A stretch of 64,000 nucleotides of DNA from Bryobacteraceae bacterium (GTDB taxonomy: Bacteria; Acidobacteriota; Terriglobia; Bryobacterales; Bryobacteraceae), in contig JAHDVK010000006.1 in NCBI GenBank assembly GCA_023384675.1, positions 62,001 to 126,000 of the forward strand, in the 5' to 3' direction. The translations under genes and the position numbers were made by a program. The notes under the pieces are model-generated. The model did no database searches and was not told where the DNA came from. It worked only from the letters and a program-made list of their open reading frames with translations. Positions 28,085-37,491 of the stretch are shown here, one piece after another. The first letter of the stretch is position 1; every line of letters begins with the position of its first letter.

Positions 28085-28390
28085 GCAGTAGCACTCGCCA
28101 GTTTCGACGCAATGCCTGGCGTGACAAAGAACGAAGCTCCGCCTTTCTGCCAAAGTTCCGACTTACGGCAGGTGTATCAATGGAATAAAGGTTGTCAGGA
28201 CCCGATTCCCGGGCTGACTGTCATTGAGCCACATTCTCACCCACGCCAAGGCAAGCTTCTTGTGGTCAACAGCCCGTCCATGTAGGAAATCCGAAATGGT
28301 CTTGTCCAAGTGAGGCTCGACGATCTGCCACTCGCTTGCCCAAGACTCATAGCTCATGTTTTTCACTTGGGTTCCCCCTACAATGGGTCC
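28085..28390. other. 306-base gap after nuoH, less GC-rich than its flanks
   Basis: No RNA gene or known element was recognised. The segment is visibly poorer in G and C than the genes on both sides. Most of it is taken up by a 64-codon minus-strand ORF listed separately. A weak inverted repeat (CGCCAG/CTGGCG, 6-base arms) sits just after the nuoH stop and could be a terminator. The promoter of the following gene presumably lies in the last 100 bases. Confidence 0.5.
28163..28357 (-). CDS. Hypothetical 64-residue protein (doubtful)
   Basis: ATG at 28357 to TAA, product starting MSYESWASEWQIVEPHLDKT and ending FIPLIHLP. Unlike antisense shadows in the window, most of it lies in a gap between genes, and its composition is balanced (Trp, Tyr, Lys, Asn and Ile present, few Arg/Pro/Ala runs). 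No convincing Shine-Dalgarno site is seen, and I recognise no family. It could be a small real gene, a remnant or chance. Confidence 0.3.
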   Translation of the reverse strand: MSYESWASEWQIVEPHLDKTISDFLHGRAVDHKKLALAWVRMWLNDSQPGNRVLTTFIPLIHLP

Positions 28391-29641
28391 ATGTGGAAGC
28401 TCACCGCCGCGCCGCTTCTGCTCACCGCTGCCCTTGCCGCGGCCGAGCCGCCTGAGTCTTGGATTGACGCCGATACGGGCCGCCGCGTCATCCGGCTCAC
28501 CAAGGAACCCGGCAGCGCCAGTCTCTACTTCAACCAAAACGGCTACACCGCCGACGGCAAGCGCCTTGTCTACACCACCCCGGGCGGCATCTCCATCCTC
28601 CATCTCGAAACGCGCGAAGCCCGGCAGGTGGTTTCCGGGCGCGTCCGTATGATCGACGCGGGCCGCAAGCACCCCCGCGTCTATTACACCCGCGACGGCG
28701 CCGCGTGGTGGACCGACTACCAGACCGGCGAAACCCGCAAAATCGCGGACCTGCCGCGCCGGGGAGGGATCGCCACAGTCAATGCCGACGAAACCCTGCT
28801 CGCCGGCACCTACATCGAGGGCGACGGACGGGATTACAACAATCAGCGCCCGGCCACGCCCGCGCCCGCAACCGCCAGTCAGGCGCATTCGCTCGATCAG
28901 CCCCGCAACAAGGGCCAGATGATGGAAGATCGCTGGGCCGCGCGCCTGCCCATGGCGATGTTCACCGTCCACATCGATACTGGCGAAACCCGTGTCATCC
29001 ACCGCGCCAACGACTGGCTCAACCACCTGTTGTTCTCGCCCACCGACCCTACACTGCTCATGTTCTGCCACGAAGGGCCCTGGCACAAAGTAGACCGACT
29101 CTGGACCATCCTCACCGATGGCTCAAAACTCACCAAGATCCACACCCGCACGATGGATATGGAGATCTGGGGCCACGAATTTTGGAGCGCCGACGGGAAA
29201 ACGATCTGGTACGACCTCCAGACGCCTCGCGGCGAAGTTTTTTGGCTGGCCGCGTATGAGGTCGAAACCGGCCGTCGCACTTGGTATCAACTCCAGCGCG
29301 ACGAGTGGTCGATCCACTTCAACATCTCCGCCGACGGCAAACTCTACTGCGGGGACGGCGGCGATCCCGGCCAGGTCGCCCGCGCGAAGGACGGCCAGTG
29401 GATTTATCTGTTCCGTCCTGAGATGGTCCCTCTGCGCGGCATCGAGGCCGATCCCGCGCTGGTGCGGCCCGGTGTGCTGCGCGCTGAGCGCCTCGTCAAC
29501 ATGAGTAAGCACAATTACCGGCTGGAGCCGAACGTCAGCTTTACGCCGGACCGCAAATGGGTCGTCTTTCGCTCGAACATGTTCGGGGAGACCTATGTGT
29601 TCGCGGTAGAAGTGGAAAGAGGCTCACAGACCGGCACGTGA
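28391..29641 (+). CDS. Secreted oligogalacturonate-lyase-like protein (PL22 fold)
   Basis: 416 residues from the ATG at 28391, which gives a clean signal peptide (MWKLTAAPLLLTAALAAAE); the frame is open 27 codons further upstream. A seven-bladed propeller with PL22-like stretches: WIDADTGRRVIRLTKEPGS, MEIWGHEFWSADGKTIWYD, DEWSIHFNISADGKLYCGD and VNMSKHNYRLEPNVSFTPD. The histidines in the last three fit the metal/active-site His set of Ogl enzymes, which cleave unsaturated oligogalacturonides by beta-elimination. Classic Ogl is cytosolic; a signal peptide here would place it in the periplasm. Confidence 0.7.
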   Translation: MWKLTAAPLLLTAALAAAEPPESWIDADTGRRVIRLTKEPGSASLYFNQNGYTADGKRLVYTTPGGISILHLETREARQVVSGRVRMIDAGRKHPRVYYTRDGAAWWTDYQTGETRKIADLPRRGGIATVNADETLLAGTYIEGDGRDYNNQRPATPAPATASQAHSLDQPRNKGQMMEDRWAARLPMAMFTVHIDTGETRVIHRANDWLNHLLFSPTDPTLLMFCHEGPWHKVDRLWTILTDGSKLTKIHTRTMDMEIWGHEFWSADGKTIWYDLQTPRGEVFWLAAYEVETGRRTWYQLQRDEWSIHFNISADGKLYCGDGGDPGQVARAKDGQWIYLFRPEMVPLRGIEADPALVRPGVLRAERLVNMSKHNYRLEPNVSFTPDRKWVVFRSNMFGETYVFAVEVERGSQTGT

Positions 29642-29695
29642 GCGAATGGGCTTGCGAAATAGACGAAGGCGCATGTTGCGCACCCGATGCGGCTA

Positions 29696-29715
29696 CCTCC
29701 ACCTGACGGTGGGGG
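29696..29715. terminator. Hairpin after the PL22-like gene
   Basis: CCTCCACC, loop TGAC, GGTGGGGG: eight pairs with one T-G wobble. It lies 54 bases after the stop. No T-run follows, so it may be a protective 3' hairpin or a Rho-assisted end. The AT-rich stretch immediately after it (about 29724-29745) may hold the vapBC promoter. Confidence 0.4.
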
Positions 29716-29862
29716 CTCAGAAGTGTTTGAAAATAATAAATTTATGGCGCGAACCACACCAACTGCCGGGGTAAACAGGCAGACGAGCGTGGGCGCCGGC
29801 AGACTGGATCCGCCGCTTGCGGTTGTCATACGTGGATGGTGTAATGGAGGCGTGGTTCCACC

Positions 29863-30132
29863 ATGGCTCTGAATCTAAAGAACGCTGAAGTCGAGCGCCT
29901 GGCGGCGGAAGCCGCGGCGCTCGCAGGTGAGTCGAAGACCGAGGCCGTGCGTCAGGCCTTGCTGGCACGTGTCCGGCGGTTGCGGCTTCAGTCTGGCCGC
30001 AGAGGCGCCAACCAGCGCGTGGATGGATTGCTAAGGCGTTTCCGGGACGAGTTCCCGCAAGGGAACTTCGGGCAGACCATGACGAAGGAAGAGCGCGAAG
30101 AGATCCTGGGGTACGGGCCGGAGGGCTTCTGA
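29863..30132 (+). CDS. vapB: VapB-type antitoxin
   Basis: 89 residues. Begins MALNLKNAEVERLAAEAAAL, the DNA-binding N-terminal motif of the Rv0623-like (PSK-type) VapB family, followed by TEAVRQALLARVRRLRLQ. The C-terminal tail (EREEILGYGPEGF) would fill the toxin's active site. GGAGG lies about 12 bases upstream of the ATG. The stop codon directly abuts the toxin start, the usual coupling in these pairs. Confidence 0.9.
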   Translation: MALNLKNAEVERLAAEAAALAGESKTEAVRQALLARVRRLRLQSGRRGANQRVDGLLRRFRDEFPQGNFGQTMTKEEREEILGYGPEGF

Positions 30133-30519
30133 TTGGTCATCGATTCATCTGTGATCGTCGCGATTGTCATGGCTGAGCCCGGCTGCGAGCGGCTACTCGA
30201 ACAGATCCGTGAATCGGCGCCCGTGGGCATCGCCGCACCCGCTGTGGTCGAAACCGCCTTGGTGCTCTCCCATCGCCTGCGCGGCGACCCAGGGCCGCTC
30301 CTGTCTGAACTGCTGGATGAACTGGAAGTGGAAGTGATCCCGTTTTCCTTCGAACATGCGAAATCCGCGATTGCTGCGTTTCTGCGCTACGGCAAAGGCC
30401 GTCATCCGGCGGCACTGAACTTTGGGGATTGCATCGTGTATGCCTCGGCTGCCGTGTTGGGTGAGCCGCTGCTGTTTACCGGCGAGGAGTTCGGCCACAC
30501 GGACTTGGCGCGCGGTTGA
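30133..30519 (+). CDS. vapC: VapC-type PIN-domain toxin (ribonuclease)
   Basis: 128 residues, starting at TTG directly after the vapB stop. PIN-domain acidic residues are visible: Asp in MVIDSSVIVAI, Glu in AAPAVVETALVLS, Asp in NFGDCIVYASA and a final Asp in FGHTDLARG. Members cleave tRNA or rRNA when freed from VapB. The rare start codon may keep toxin level below antitoxin. All the expected catalytic residues are present, so it appears intact. Confidence 0.9.
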   Translation: MVIDSSVIVAIVMAEPGCERLLEQIRESAPVGIAAPAVVETALVLSHRLRGDPGPLLSELLDELEVEVIPFSFEHAKSAIAAFLRYGKGRHPAALNFGDCIVYASAAVLGEPLLFTGEEFGHTDLARG

Positions 30520-30556
30520 GCGGCGCATGACGGCACTCCACTGCCGCTGCGCTGGG

Positions 30557-31825
30557 TCACCCAGCCTTCCGCAGCAACTGCCACGCCGCCGAACCCATTC
30601 CCACCACGGCCAGCGCCAGCACACTCGGAAGGAGCCAGGGGAAGCGCTCCGAAACCGGCTTTTCCGGCTCCGGCGGGGGAACGTAGTCCGGATTCGCAAT
30701 CCATTCGCCCAAGGCTACCGGCGCCGGCTCCAGCGTGCCGGATCGCGCCAGCACAGCGGGCAGATCGTAGTCCGGTATCCGGGTATCGGTGCGCCCGAGG
30801 TAAAACGTGTACTGCCCGGCCGTCCGGGCCGGAAAGAGGATGCGCCGCACGGGCGCTTCCAGGCGCACGGCCCCGATCTCCAGCGGCGCGTCGGCGCCTG
30901 GGACAGATCGGAGCCGCACCCGGCGGGGATGCAGCCGCGATGCGGGGATGGTGAGATGCTCCGACTCCAGCACACGGTAGAGAAGCGCAGAGCCACTGTC
31001 CGCCCAGTACTGACCATCCGCCGAGGTTTGCACTGAGACATTGCGGGCGAATCGCGGAGTCTCCGTCTCCACCGAAACCCGCGCGCTTTCGAGGAAGGGG
31101 TAATCGAAGCGGACCTCCCACAAGGCTGCTTTCCTCGGCCCGGTCGATGCCAGATCCTCTTCGCTCAGCCGCTCGGGCCGTTCCACGCGACCCAACGTAT
31201 CCCACTCCACTTGCGGCGCCCGATTGCCGAAGACCTCGACGCCGGTGAGCGCGGCGGGATCGGTCCAATCGTCCACCGTCACCCGCATGAACCGGCGGGT
31301 TGCCGGCGGATAGCCGATGCGCGTGACGCTGAAATTCTGGTATGAGGAGCGGGAGCGGAAGATACCGCCGCGGGCAGCAGCGTCCCAAGTGCGCCCGTCC
31401 TGGCTGGTCTCCACGAGGATTCTGCGCTGGAATTCGTCGCATTTTTCGTGGATTTGGAGTTGGATGGCGTGGTGCGGCGTGAGCGGCGCGGTCACGGTGA
31501 GTGTGAAGCGAAGCGCACCTGCAGGCGTCACCACAACATCCCGCAGTTCGCCGAAGGAGATGAACTGGCTGCGCTCTTCACTCTGGCGCCGCGCCAACGG
31601 CTCCAGATGCCAGCCCAGTTCCGCTCCGTCCGGGCCATAGATCCGCAGGTCGTTGAATTCACTCTCCGAGCGCGCGTAGATCTCGCGCCGCACTTCGATG
31701 ACGGCGAACTCCGCCGGCTGAGCGAGGTGGGCCTCGGCGCGCCAGCGAAGATCCTTCGGCTCCACGGGCGCTTGGGCGAAAAGCGCCGGGATGAGCAGGA
31801 ACGCGGCCGCACTACGCATGCTCAT
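30557..31825 (-). CDS. DUF3999-family exported, C-terminally anchored protein
   Basis: 422 residues; starts at 31825 (or the ATG at 31819). Signal peptide MSMRSAAAFLLIPALFAQ, then beta-rich domains (DLRWRAEAHLAQPAEFAVIEV; galactose-binding-like region with WDAAARGGIFRS), and a single C-terminal membrane segment (FPWLLPSVLALAVVGMGSA). This matches DUF3999, which is often encoded beside DUF2339, as here with a 14-base overlap. The function is unknown; an envelope role is likely. Confidence 0.75.
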   Translation of the reverse strand: MSMRSAAAFLLIPALFAQAPVEPKDLRWRAEAHLAQPAEFAVIEVRREIYARSESEFNDLRIYGPDGAELGWHLEPLARRQSEERSQFISFGELRDVVVTPAGALRFTLTVTAPLTPHHAIQLQIHEKCDEFQRRILVETSQDGRTWDAAARGGIFRSRSSYQNFSVTRIGYPPATRRFMRVTVDDWTDPAALTGVEVFGNRAPQVEWDTLGRVERPERLSEEDLASTGPRKAALWEVRFDYPFLESARVSVETETPRFARNVSVQTSADGQYWADSGSALLYRVLESEHLTIPASRLHPRRVRLRSVPGADAPLEIGAVRLEAPVRRILFPARTAGQYTFYLGRTDTRIPDYDLPAVLARSGTLEPAPVALGEWIANPDYVPPPEPEKPVSERFPWLLPSVLALAVVGMGSAAWQLLRKAG

Positions 31826-33899
31826 CCTGCAGCAGCGCCTCGATCTTGCGCCGAAAACGCGAGTAAAGGAATGAGGCGGCCAATAGCAGCGCCCCCAAAG
31901 CCAGGAAAGCGATCACCCTGTGGATGCGCGCCATCGCCCACACGTCGGCCGCGTAAAGCTTTACCATGACCAAAGCCAGCAGGCCCAGGCCCATCACACG
32001 ATTCACGCGGGTTCGTGTCGCCACGCCGCCTGCCACGAGAGCCAAGCCATAGACGGCCATCAGCACCGATAGGCTGACGAGTTGGGCGCTTCGAACTTCG
32101 CCCACGGCGGCGGTGCGGGTGGCGTGGGCAACTACTTCCATCGCCAAGCCCGCGAGGAGGGCGATGTTCGCCGCCACCCAAGGTCCGAGCGCCCAGATGC
32201 GCGGCTTCAGCCACCATGCCGCCGCAGCCAGACCTGCCGCGGTGGCGGCCGCCGTCAGGAACCTCACGTTGAAAACAAGCCGCGGTTCGCGTATAGGATC
32301 ATGCAGGGCCGCGTCGATACCCAGCAATCGCAGCAGCGCGACCGCGCCGACGGCGAGCGCCGCGATGCGAAGCAGCCGGGAGTCGATCCTTGTCGTGAGC
32401 CACGCCAGTCCGGCCGCTTCGATGGCCCACACAACGGTGATGCGGAAGCCTTCGAATTGAATCGCCACCGCCAGCGTGAGCAAGGTGAGCGCGATTCCGG
32501 CGAGCAAGGCCGTCGCCGTCCGGCGGTCCTTTTCCTCCAGGTTGAGCCGCGGCCAGACCCATAGCGCGCCCGCAAGCGACGCAGCGCCGAGCCCCGCGGT
32601 GAACAGGCCCCTCCACTCCATCGCCTCCGGGGTGAGCGCCCACAGGCCTGCCACCAGCGTGAATGCCGTACCGGTCACTGGAACCGCGACATCCTCGCGA
32701 CGCAGCGGGTGGCCGAGCGCGATCCGCGCGGGCATCCAAAGGGTCAGAAGTGCAAACGCCGCCAGCACCACGAGCAGCGGTCCGGCAACGCCGCCCGGGC
32801 TCACCTCCCAATACGCTCCGAAGAACCCGAAGACTGCCGCACCCGCCACTCCCACAGCCGCAAAGCGGTGCGCGGCCAGGAATCCCCCCGCGAGCAAGGG
32901 CAGTGAAGATGCAGCGAAGCCGGCCAGACCGTGCGACCTCCAGGCCCCCAAGGCAATGGCCGCGAAGAACTGCGCCGCCGCGGGCACGAATCGCGCCGGG
33001 CTCATCACAAAGACGATCCATTGCGAGAACGCCGCGAACGTGGCCACCTGCGGCTTGGAGGTGCTCACCTGATCCAAAGCAATCCCGCCAAAGAACAGAG
33101 TGAGCGGGAAAGCCATGTACTCGAGCCACACCCAAGCCCGGCGCCGCGCGACCGTCAACCAGCCGGCGTTTACTGCGAATAAGAAGCTGAAGTAGAACCA
33201 CGGCCGCACTTCGCCGGTGGCGAGCAGCGGCGGCGTCAGGTAGCCGCCAAGCAGACCAAGGGCGGCCAGCGCCGGAGCGCCATGGCGCAGCGCCAAGGCC
33301 CCGGCGAGAACCGTGTCCGCCGCCAGCGCCAGGAACGACAGCCAAGCGGGCACGAGTTGGTACAAGGAATGCGCGGCCCAGAACGCCAGGTACAACACCG
33401 TGACGCCCGCGCCGGCCACGCCCTGGCTGTAGACGCCGAAGCCCTTGGCGCGTAGCCGCTCACTCCAGCCCACGAGTGTGCCGCCTGCCAGTAACCCAAG
33501 CAGGATCCGTCCGGTTGGGCCGATCCAAGCGTTGTCCACGGCGTACTTAAAGAAGAAGGCAGCCCCGATGATGAGAGTCAAAGCCCCGGCGCGATTGGCC
33601 CAGCGCAGGCCGACGGCGGTTTCGGCCTCCTCGATCGTGTGGGCGTGCGCGGGCGCGGGTTCCGGGGCCGGATCCGGGACCGGTGCGGCCTGCGGCACGG
33701 GTTCGGGGACAGGTTGCGGTTGGGGCGCTTGCGTGGCGAATACCGGCGTGGGCGCCACGACGGGCTGGGGTTCGCCGCCTCCTTCAAGCCGTGCGATCCT
33801 CTGTTCGAGTTCTCCGACACGCCGCAGCAGGCGCACATTCGCTTCTGTCAGCGCGTTCATTCGCGCGGACAGGTCATCCGGTCCGATGGGGTCCATCAC
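31812..33899 (-). CDS. DUF2339-family large polytopic membrane protein
   Basis: 695 residues. An N-terminal coiled coil (NALTEANVRLLRRVGELEQRIARL) and a Pro/Ala/Gln-rich linker (about 45-95, PVPEPVPQAAPVPDPAPEP), then roughly 20 closely spaced membrane segments. This is the DUF2339 pattern. Its partner DUF3999 follows. Role unknown; the long cytosolic coiled coil suggests oligomerisation or partner binding. Confidence 0.8.
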   Translation of the reverse strand: MMDPIGPDDLSARMNALTEANVRLLRRVGELEQRIARLEGGGEPQPVVAPTPVFATQAPQPQPVPEPVPQAAPVPDPAPEPAPAHAHTIEEAETAVGLRWANRAGALTLIIGAAFFFKYAVDNAWIGPTGRILLGLLAGGTLVGWSERLRAKGFGVYSQGVAGAGVTVLYLAFWAAHSLYQLVPAWLSFLALAADTVLAGALALRHGAPALAALGLLGGYLTPPLLATGEVRPWFYFSFLFAVNAGWLTVARRRAWVWLEYMAFPLTLFFGGIALDQVSTSKPQVATFAAFSQWIVFVMSPARFVPAAAQFFAAIALGAWRSHGLAGFAASSLPLLAGGFLAAHRFAAVGVAGAAVFGFFGAYWEVSPGGVAGPLLVVLAAFALLTLWMPARIALGHPLRREDVAVPVTGTAFTLVAGLWALTPEAMEWRGLFTAGLGAASLAGALWVWPRLNLEEKDRRTATALLAGIALTLLTLAVAIQFEGFRITVVWAIEAAGLAWLTTRIDSRLLRIAALAVGAVALLRLLGIDAALHDPIREPRLVFNVRFLTAAATAAGLAAAAWWLKPRIWALGPWVAANIALLAGLAMEVVAHATRTAAVGEVRSAQLVSLSVLMAVYGLALVAGGVATRTRVNRVMGLGLLALVMVKLYAADVWAMARIHRVIAFLALGALLLAASFLYSRFRRKIEALLQDEHA

Positions 33900-33918
33900 T
33901 CCTCCCGAGGCGTTGGAG

Positions 33919-34644
33919 TCAGTCTTCGGCGGGCAAGTTTCCGGCTTCGCGCTCTTTTTCTTCCTTGAGGAAGAGATGAGCCAGGTCGATGTCCGAGGGA
34001 CGCGTGATTTTGATGTTGCGGTCCGAACCGGATATCACCGTCACTTCCACCCTTTCCAAACGTTCCACCAGCGAGCTTTCGTCCGTGCCGGTGAACTCGT
34101 CTTCACGGGCTTTCGCGAATGCCTCCCGCAGAAGGTCTGCCTGGAACACCTGGGGCGTTTGCGCCAGCACCAACCGGTCGCGGTTCAGCGTGCCGCGCAC
34201 CTTATGCAGATGTACCTGCTTCACCGTATCCACCGGCACAATGCCGACGATCGCCGCGCCCGATTCGCGCGCCGCTTCGATCGCCTGCCGGATCGTCTCC
34301 GCCCGGATGAATGGCCGGACGGCGTCGTGCACGGCTACCAGTTCCACATCCGGCGCCAGCGACGCAAGGGCGTTCTCGACGGAATTCTGCCGCGTCTCGC
34401 CGCCCTCCACAAGCCGGACGGGCTTGTCGAATGTCCGGCCCGCCAGCAACTCCTCGACCCGTTCACGGTCCTCAGCACGCACCGCCAGCACGACCTCTCC
34501 GACTTCGGCGCAGGCTGCGAACTTGCGGATTGTGTGCAACACGACCGGCTCGCCATCCAGTTCCATGAACTGCTTGCGGCTAGCGCCGCCAGGGTTCATC
34601 CGGGTGCCGAGTCCGGCGGCAGGCAGAATCACTGAGACTTTCAT
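33919..34644 (-). CDS. ispD: 2-C-methyl-D-erythritol 4-phosphate cytidylyltransferase
   Basis: 241 residues. VSVILPAAGLGTRMNPGGAS with the CTP-binding Lys in RKQFMELDG, and ELVAVHDAVRPFI, are IspD signatures; the C-terminal SDIDLAHLFL is also typical. It transfers CMP to MEP in the non-mevalonate isoprenoid pathway. The usual neighbour ispF is absent; the flanking genes are a YacL-type protein upstream (24 bases between them) and DUF2339 downstream. Confidence 0.95.
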   Translation of the reverse strand: MKVSVILPAAGLGTRMNPGGASRKQFMELDGEPVVLHTIRKFAACAEVGEVVLAVRAEDRERVEELLAGRTFDKPVRLVEGGETRQNSVENALASLAPDVELVAVHDAVRPFIRAETIRQAIEAARESGAAIVGIVPVDTVKQVHLHKVRGTLNRDRLVLAQTPQVFQADLLREAFAKAREDEFTGTDESSLVERLERVEVTVISGSDRNIKITRPSDIDLAHLFLKEEKEREAGNLPAED

Positions 34645-34668
34645 TACGGAAGGACAGTCCTCGATGAA

Positions 34669-35745
34669 TTATGAGTGGGAGGGCGCGCCCGAAGCGGCCG
34701 GTTTCTCGCGCCCCTGTTCGCCGCCACTGGACGACTTATCGTACACCTGGTGAACCCGGTCGTCGAAACGCCCGAAGATCATTTTCCCGGCGGTTGTTTG
34801 CAGGACGCTGGTCACCGAGATATCGATTGTTTTCGAGATCAACCGCTTCGCGTTGTCCACGACCACCATCGTACCGTCGTCCAGATAGGCCACGCCCTGG
34901 TTGTACTCCTTGCCTTCTTTCAGGATGAATACACGCATCACTTCGCCTGGGAGCACAATCGGCTTCAGGGCGTTCGCGAGTTCATTGATGTTCAGGACGT
35001 GAACGCCGTGCAATTGAGCCACCTTATTCAGGTTGAAGTCGTTGGTCACGATTTTGCAGTCGTAGACCTTCGCGAGTTCGATCAGTTTCAGGTCCACTTC
35101 GCGCACGTTGGGGAAATCGTCCTCCAGGATCTGCACGTTCAGCGAGACCATTTTCTGAATCCGCTGCAGGACATCGAGGCCGCGCCGGCCGCGGTTGCGC
35201 TTCATCGAATCAGCCGAATCGGCCACCAGTTGCAGTTCGCGAAGGACGAACTGTGGCACGACCAGAATGCCATCCAGGAAGCCGGTTTCGGCGATATCGG
35301 CGATGCGCCCGTCGATGATCACACTGGTGTCGAGGATCTTGAAGCTTTGCTTGCCGCTCTTCTCGCCACCGAAGAGGCCGCCGAGCGCGGCCAGATTCAA
35401 CATGTCACCCTTCGTGGCGCCCACGATCAGGCCCACGTAGCTCATCAGCATCAGGATGAAGAGCTGGATGAACCGGACGGTGCCGCTCGGGTCCGGCACG
35501 GTCCACGATAGAATCACCGAGATCATGAGCGCGCCAAGAATACCGAGTACGCTGCCCACGGCCGCTCCGATCAATCGCTTCAGGCTGACCTGCTTCAGGC
35601 GAACCTCAAACACGACGATCAACAGGCCCAATCCGGCGCCAAGACCCGCCGCGACGGGATGTCCTAAACCAAACGGCTGCAGGAACCACGCCGCAGCCGC
35701 CAGAATCAGCACGAACAGGATTCGAATAGGAATAAGATCGGTCAC
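34669..35745 (-). CDS. YacL-type PIN-TRAM membrane protein
   Basis: 358 residues starting at a GTG. Four N-terminal membrane segments (about 5-115), then a PIN nuclease domain beginning [17 protein letters not shown] with further acidic residues in [12 protein letters not shown], and a C-terminal TRAM domain ([20 protein letters not shown]). Same architecture as Bacillus YacL and PilT-like ATPase-free homologues. The pairing of yacL with ispD is conserved in Firmicutes, so the link here is notable. It probably acts on RNA at the membrane. Confidence 0.85.
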   Translation of the reverse strand: MTDLIPIRILFVLILAAAAWFLQPFGLGHPVAAGLGAGLGLLIVVFEVRLKQVSLKRLIGAAVGSVLGILGALMISVILSWTVPDPSGTVRFIQLFILMLMSYVGLIVGATKGDMLNLAALGGLFGGEKSGKQSFKILDTSVIIDGRIADIAETGFLDGILVVPQFVLRELQLVADSADSMKRNRGRRGLDVLQRIQKMVSLNVQILEDDFPNVREVDLKLIELAKVYDCKIVTNDFNLNKVAQLHGVHVLNINELANALKPIVLPGEVMRVFILKEGKEYNQGVAYLDDGTMVVVDNAKRLISKTIDISVTSVLQTTAGKMIFGRFDDRVHQVYDKSSSGGEQGREKPAASGAPSHS

Positions 35746-35803
35746 AATGACACCTCAGGGCAAGAAACGGCCATGGAGACACAGCCGCCCTCTTGCGCGT
35801 TTG

Positions 35804-35809
35804 AGTATA
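35804..35809 (-). promoter_or_regulatory. Candidate -10 element for the yacL-like/ispD run
   Basis: TATACT on the minus strand, 59 bases upstream of the GTG start of the YacL-like gene. No good -35 is visible at the proper spacing. Read from consensus only. Confidence 0.25.
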
Positions 35810-35916
35810 TCACCGGGAGCGGAGGAGGTCAGTCCCAGGAGGAGGGCAACAAAAGGAGATACGCCTGCGCGCCTGCAGTGGACGGGCGCGCAAGGCGGAT
35901 AGAATCGAGGCCGGAC

Positions 35917-36336
35917 TTAGAGGGCTTTCGCCAACTCTTCGGCGAAGGCGCTTTGGGGCGTGTTGCCCGTCCGGCGATGCTTGCGTCCGCCTCGGCGGCG
36001 CTCAGGCGGGGCGCCGGCGGGGGCAGGCCCCGCGGCTGGGGTCACGCCAGGCCCGCTTGGCACCGGACCGCGGGCGCTCTTCGCTCGCGGCGGCTGCGCC
36101 TGATTCGCTCGCAGCATGCGGTCTTCGAGCGGCGCACGGTCAAAACGCCGGATGATCGAATTCATCTCTTCATCATTGGGCGCTTCGATGAAGGCGAAGC
36201 CCTTGGATTCCTGAGTCTCCGGGTTGCGGATGACTTTCACGGAATCGGCCACCAGGTTTTCCGCCACGAGCCACGACTTGATATCGTCAGCCGTGACCCA
36301 TGCCGGAAGGTTACCGAGAAAAACGGTCGAACTCAT
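35917..36336 (-). CDS. RRM-domain RNA-binding protein
   Basis: 139 residues. One RNA recognition motif: RNP2 as VFLGNLP (5-11) and RNP1 as SKGFAFIEA near 45, then a helix and strand up to about residue 80. The tail is basic and rich in Pro, Arg and Gly (PPERRRGGRKHRRTG), followed by a short helix (SAFAEELAKAL). Short RRM proteins occur in cyanobacteria, acidobacteria and others and may act as RNA chaperones. RNA targets are unknown. Confidence 0.9.
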   Translation of the reverse strand: MSSTVFLGNLPAWVTADDIKSWLVAENLVADSVKVIRNPETQESKGFAFIEAPNDEEMNSIIRRFDRAPLEDRMLRANQAQPPRAKSARGPVPSGPGVTPAAGPAPAGAPPERRRGGRKHRRTGNTPQSAFAEELAKAL

Positions 36337-36450
36337 CGATTGAGAATGTTAGCTCCGTTGGGGGTTTGGACCAGATCGGAGAGAGCTGTCCATGAGGCAC
36401 TACTATCCTATCACGCGGCCCGCCCCCCGGCAAACTTTCCGCAACAATAT

Positions 36451-37452
36451 TCAACGCAGTTCGAATCCGTGTTGCTGGCGGTGGTAGCCGCTGTCGAACC
36501 GCTGGGAGGTCTTGAACAGTTCAAAACGCCCGTCACCCTGTTCCATGCGCACGCGCGCCATCAGCGCCGTCATCTCCTCGGCCGTCATCGGCTGGAAGGA
36601 ACGCCCGATTCGGATGGCTTCGCGCAGATGGCCCATTTCGGCAAGTCCCACGACTTGAGTCGAGACCGGCTGGCTCAGGCAATAGCGGTAGCACTCCTCG
36701 ACCGTCACCACCCCCGCCTGGAGCATTTTGCCGTCGCCGCCGCAGCCCTTCATCCCGACCACGCCCACGCCTTTGACGAGGCAGCCGGGTACGGTCTCGC
36801 GCCGGAAGCTCAGGAACCGGTCGTCCATCACGTTGATGGGCATCTGCACGGCGTCCCATTCGAAGTCGAGCCCCAGGATCTTGTTGTGAATCGCCGGCGC
36901 TTTGTGCCCGGTGAAGCCGATGTAGCGTACTTTGCCAGCTTTCCTGGCTTCGATCGCGGCTTTCAGGCCGCCTTTTTCCAGCAGGTACTCGGCGTCATTG
37001 TAGTAGTTGCACTCGTGGAACTGCCACAGGTCGATCCGGTCGGTCCGCAGGCGTTTGAGACTTTCGTCCAACTGCTGCATCGCTCCAGCGTAGTCGCGCG
37101 CGCAGACTTTGGTCATGAGGAACGCTTTGTCGCGTTTCCCGTCCATGGCCAGAGCCTTGCCCATCACTTCCTCGGCGCGCCCGTTGTGGTATTCCCAGGC
37201 GTTGTCCATGAAGGTGATGCCCTCGTCGATGGCGGTGTGGATCAGCCGGAACGACTCGCTCTCGTCCTTTGGCCGGGCCGCGTGATGGCCGCCGAGGCCG
37301 AGAACCGAAACGCGCTCGCCTGCGCGCCCAAGCGGTCTGGTGGGCATCCCCGTCGCCGATGCGCTCTGCGTTGCGGCGACGACCTGCTGCGCCAGCGCGG
37401 CCGCCGAGATCGCTGAGAAAAAGCCTCGCCTCGTCGATGTCGCGTTCCTCAT
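36451..37452 (-). CDS. Aldo/keto reductase with Tat signal
   Basis: 333 residues. The N-terminus STRRGFFSAISAAALAQQV is a twin-arginine signal. The barrel follows: VSVLGLGGHHAARP, the Asp/Tyr catalytic region FMDNAWEYHNGRAEEVMGKAL, Lys in AFLMTKVCAR and His in LWQFHECNYY. NAD(P)H-dependent reduction of a carbonyl is expected; the substrate is unknown. It lies downstream of serA on the same strand but is probably functionally separate. Confidence 0.85.
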   Translation of the reverse strand: MRNATSTRRGFFSAISAAALAQQVVAATQSASATGMPTRPLGRAGERVSVLGLGGHHAARPKDESESFRLIHTAIDEGITFMDNAWEYHNGRAEEVMGKALAMDGKRDKAFLMTKVCARDYAGAMQQLDESLKRLRTDRIDLWQFHECNYYNDAEYLLEKGGLKAAIEARKAGKVRYIGFTGHKAPAIHNKILGLDFEWDAVQMPINVMDDRFLSFRRETVPGCLVKGVGVVGMKGCGGDGKMLQAGVVTVEECYRYCLSQPVSTQVVGLAEMGHLREAIRIGRSFQPMTAEEMTALMARVRMEQGDGRFELFKTSQRFDSGYHRQQHGFELR

Positions 37453-37491
37453 CGAGAATCACCTCCCAGGTTGTCTTGGACTTCGTTTGCG

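Noticed and set aside
28310-28390. Upstream extension of the PL22-like gene (27 extra codons)
   Set aside because: The ATG at 28391 gives a proper signal peptide and the extension has none.
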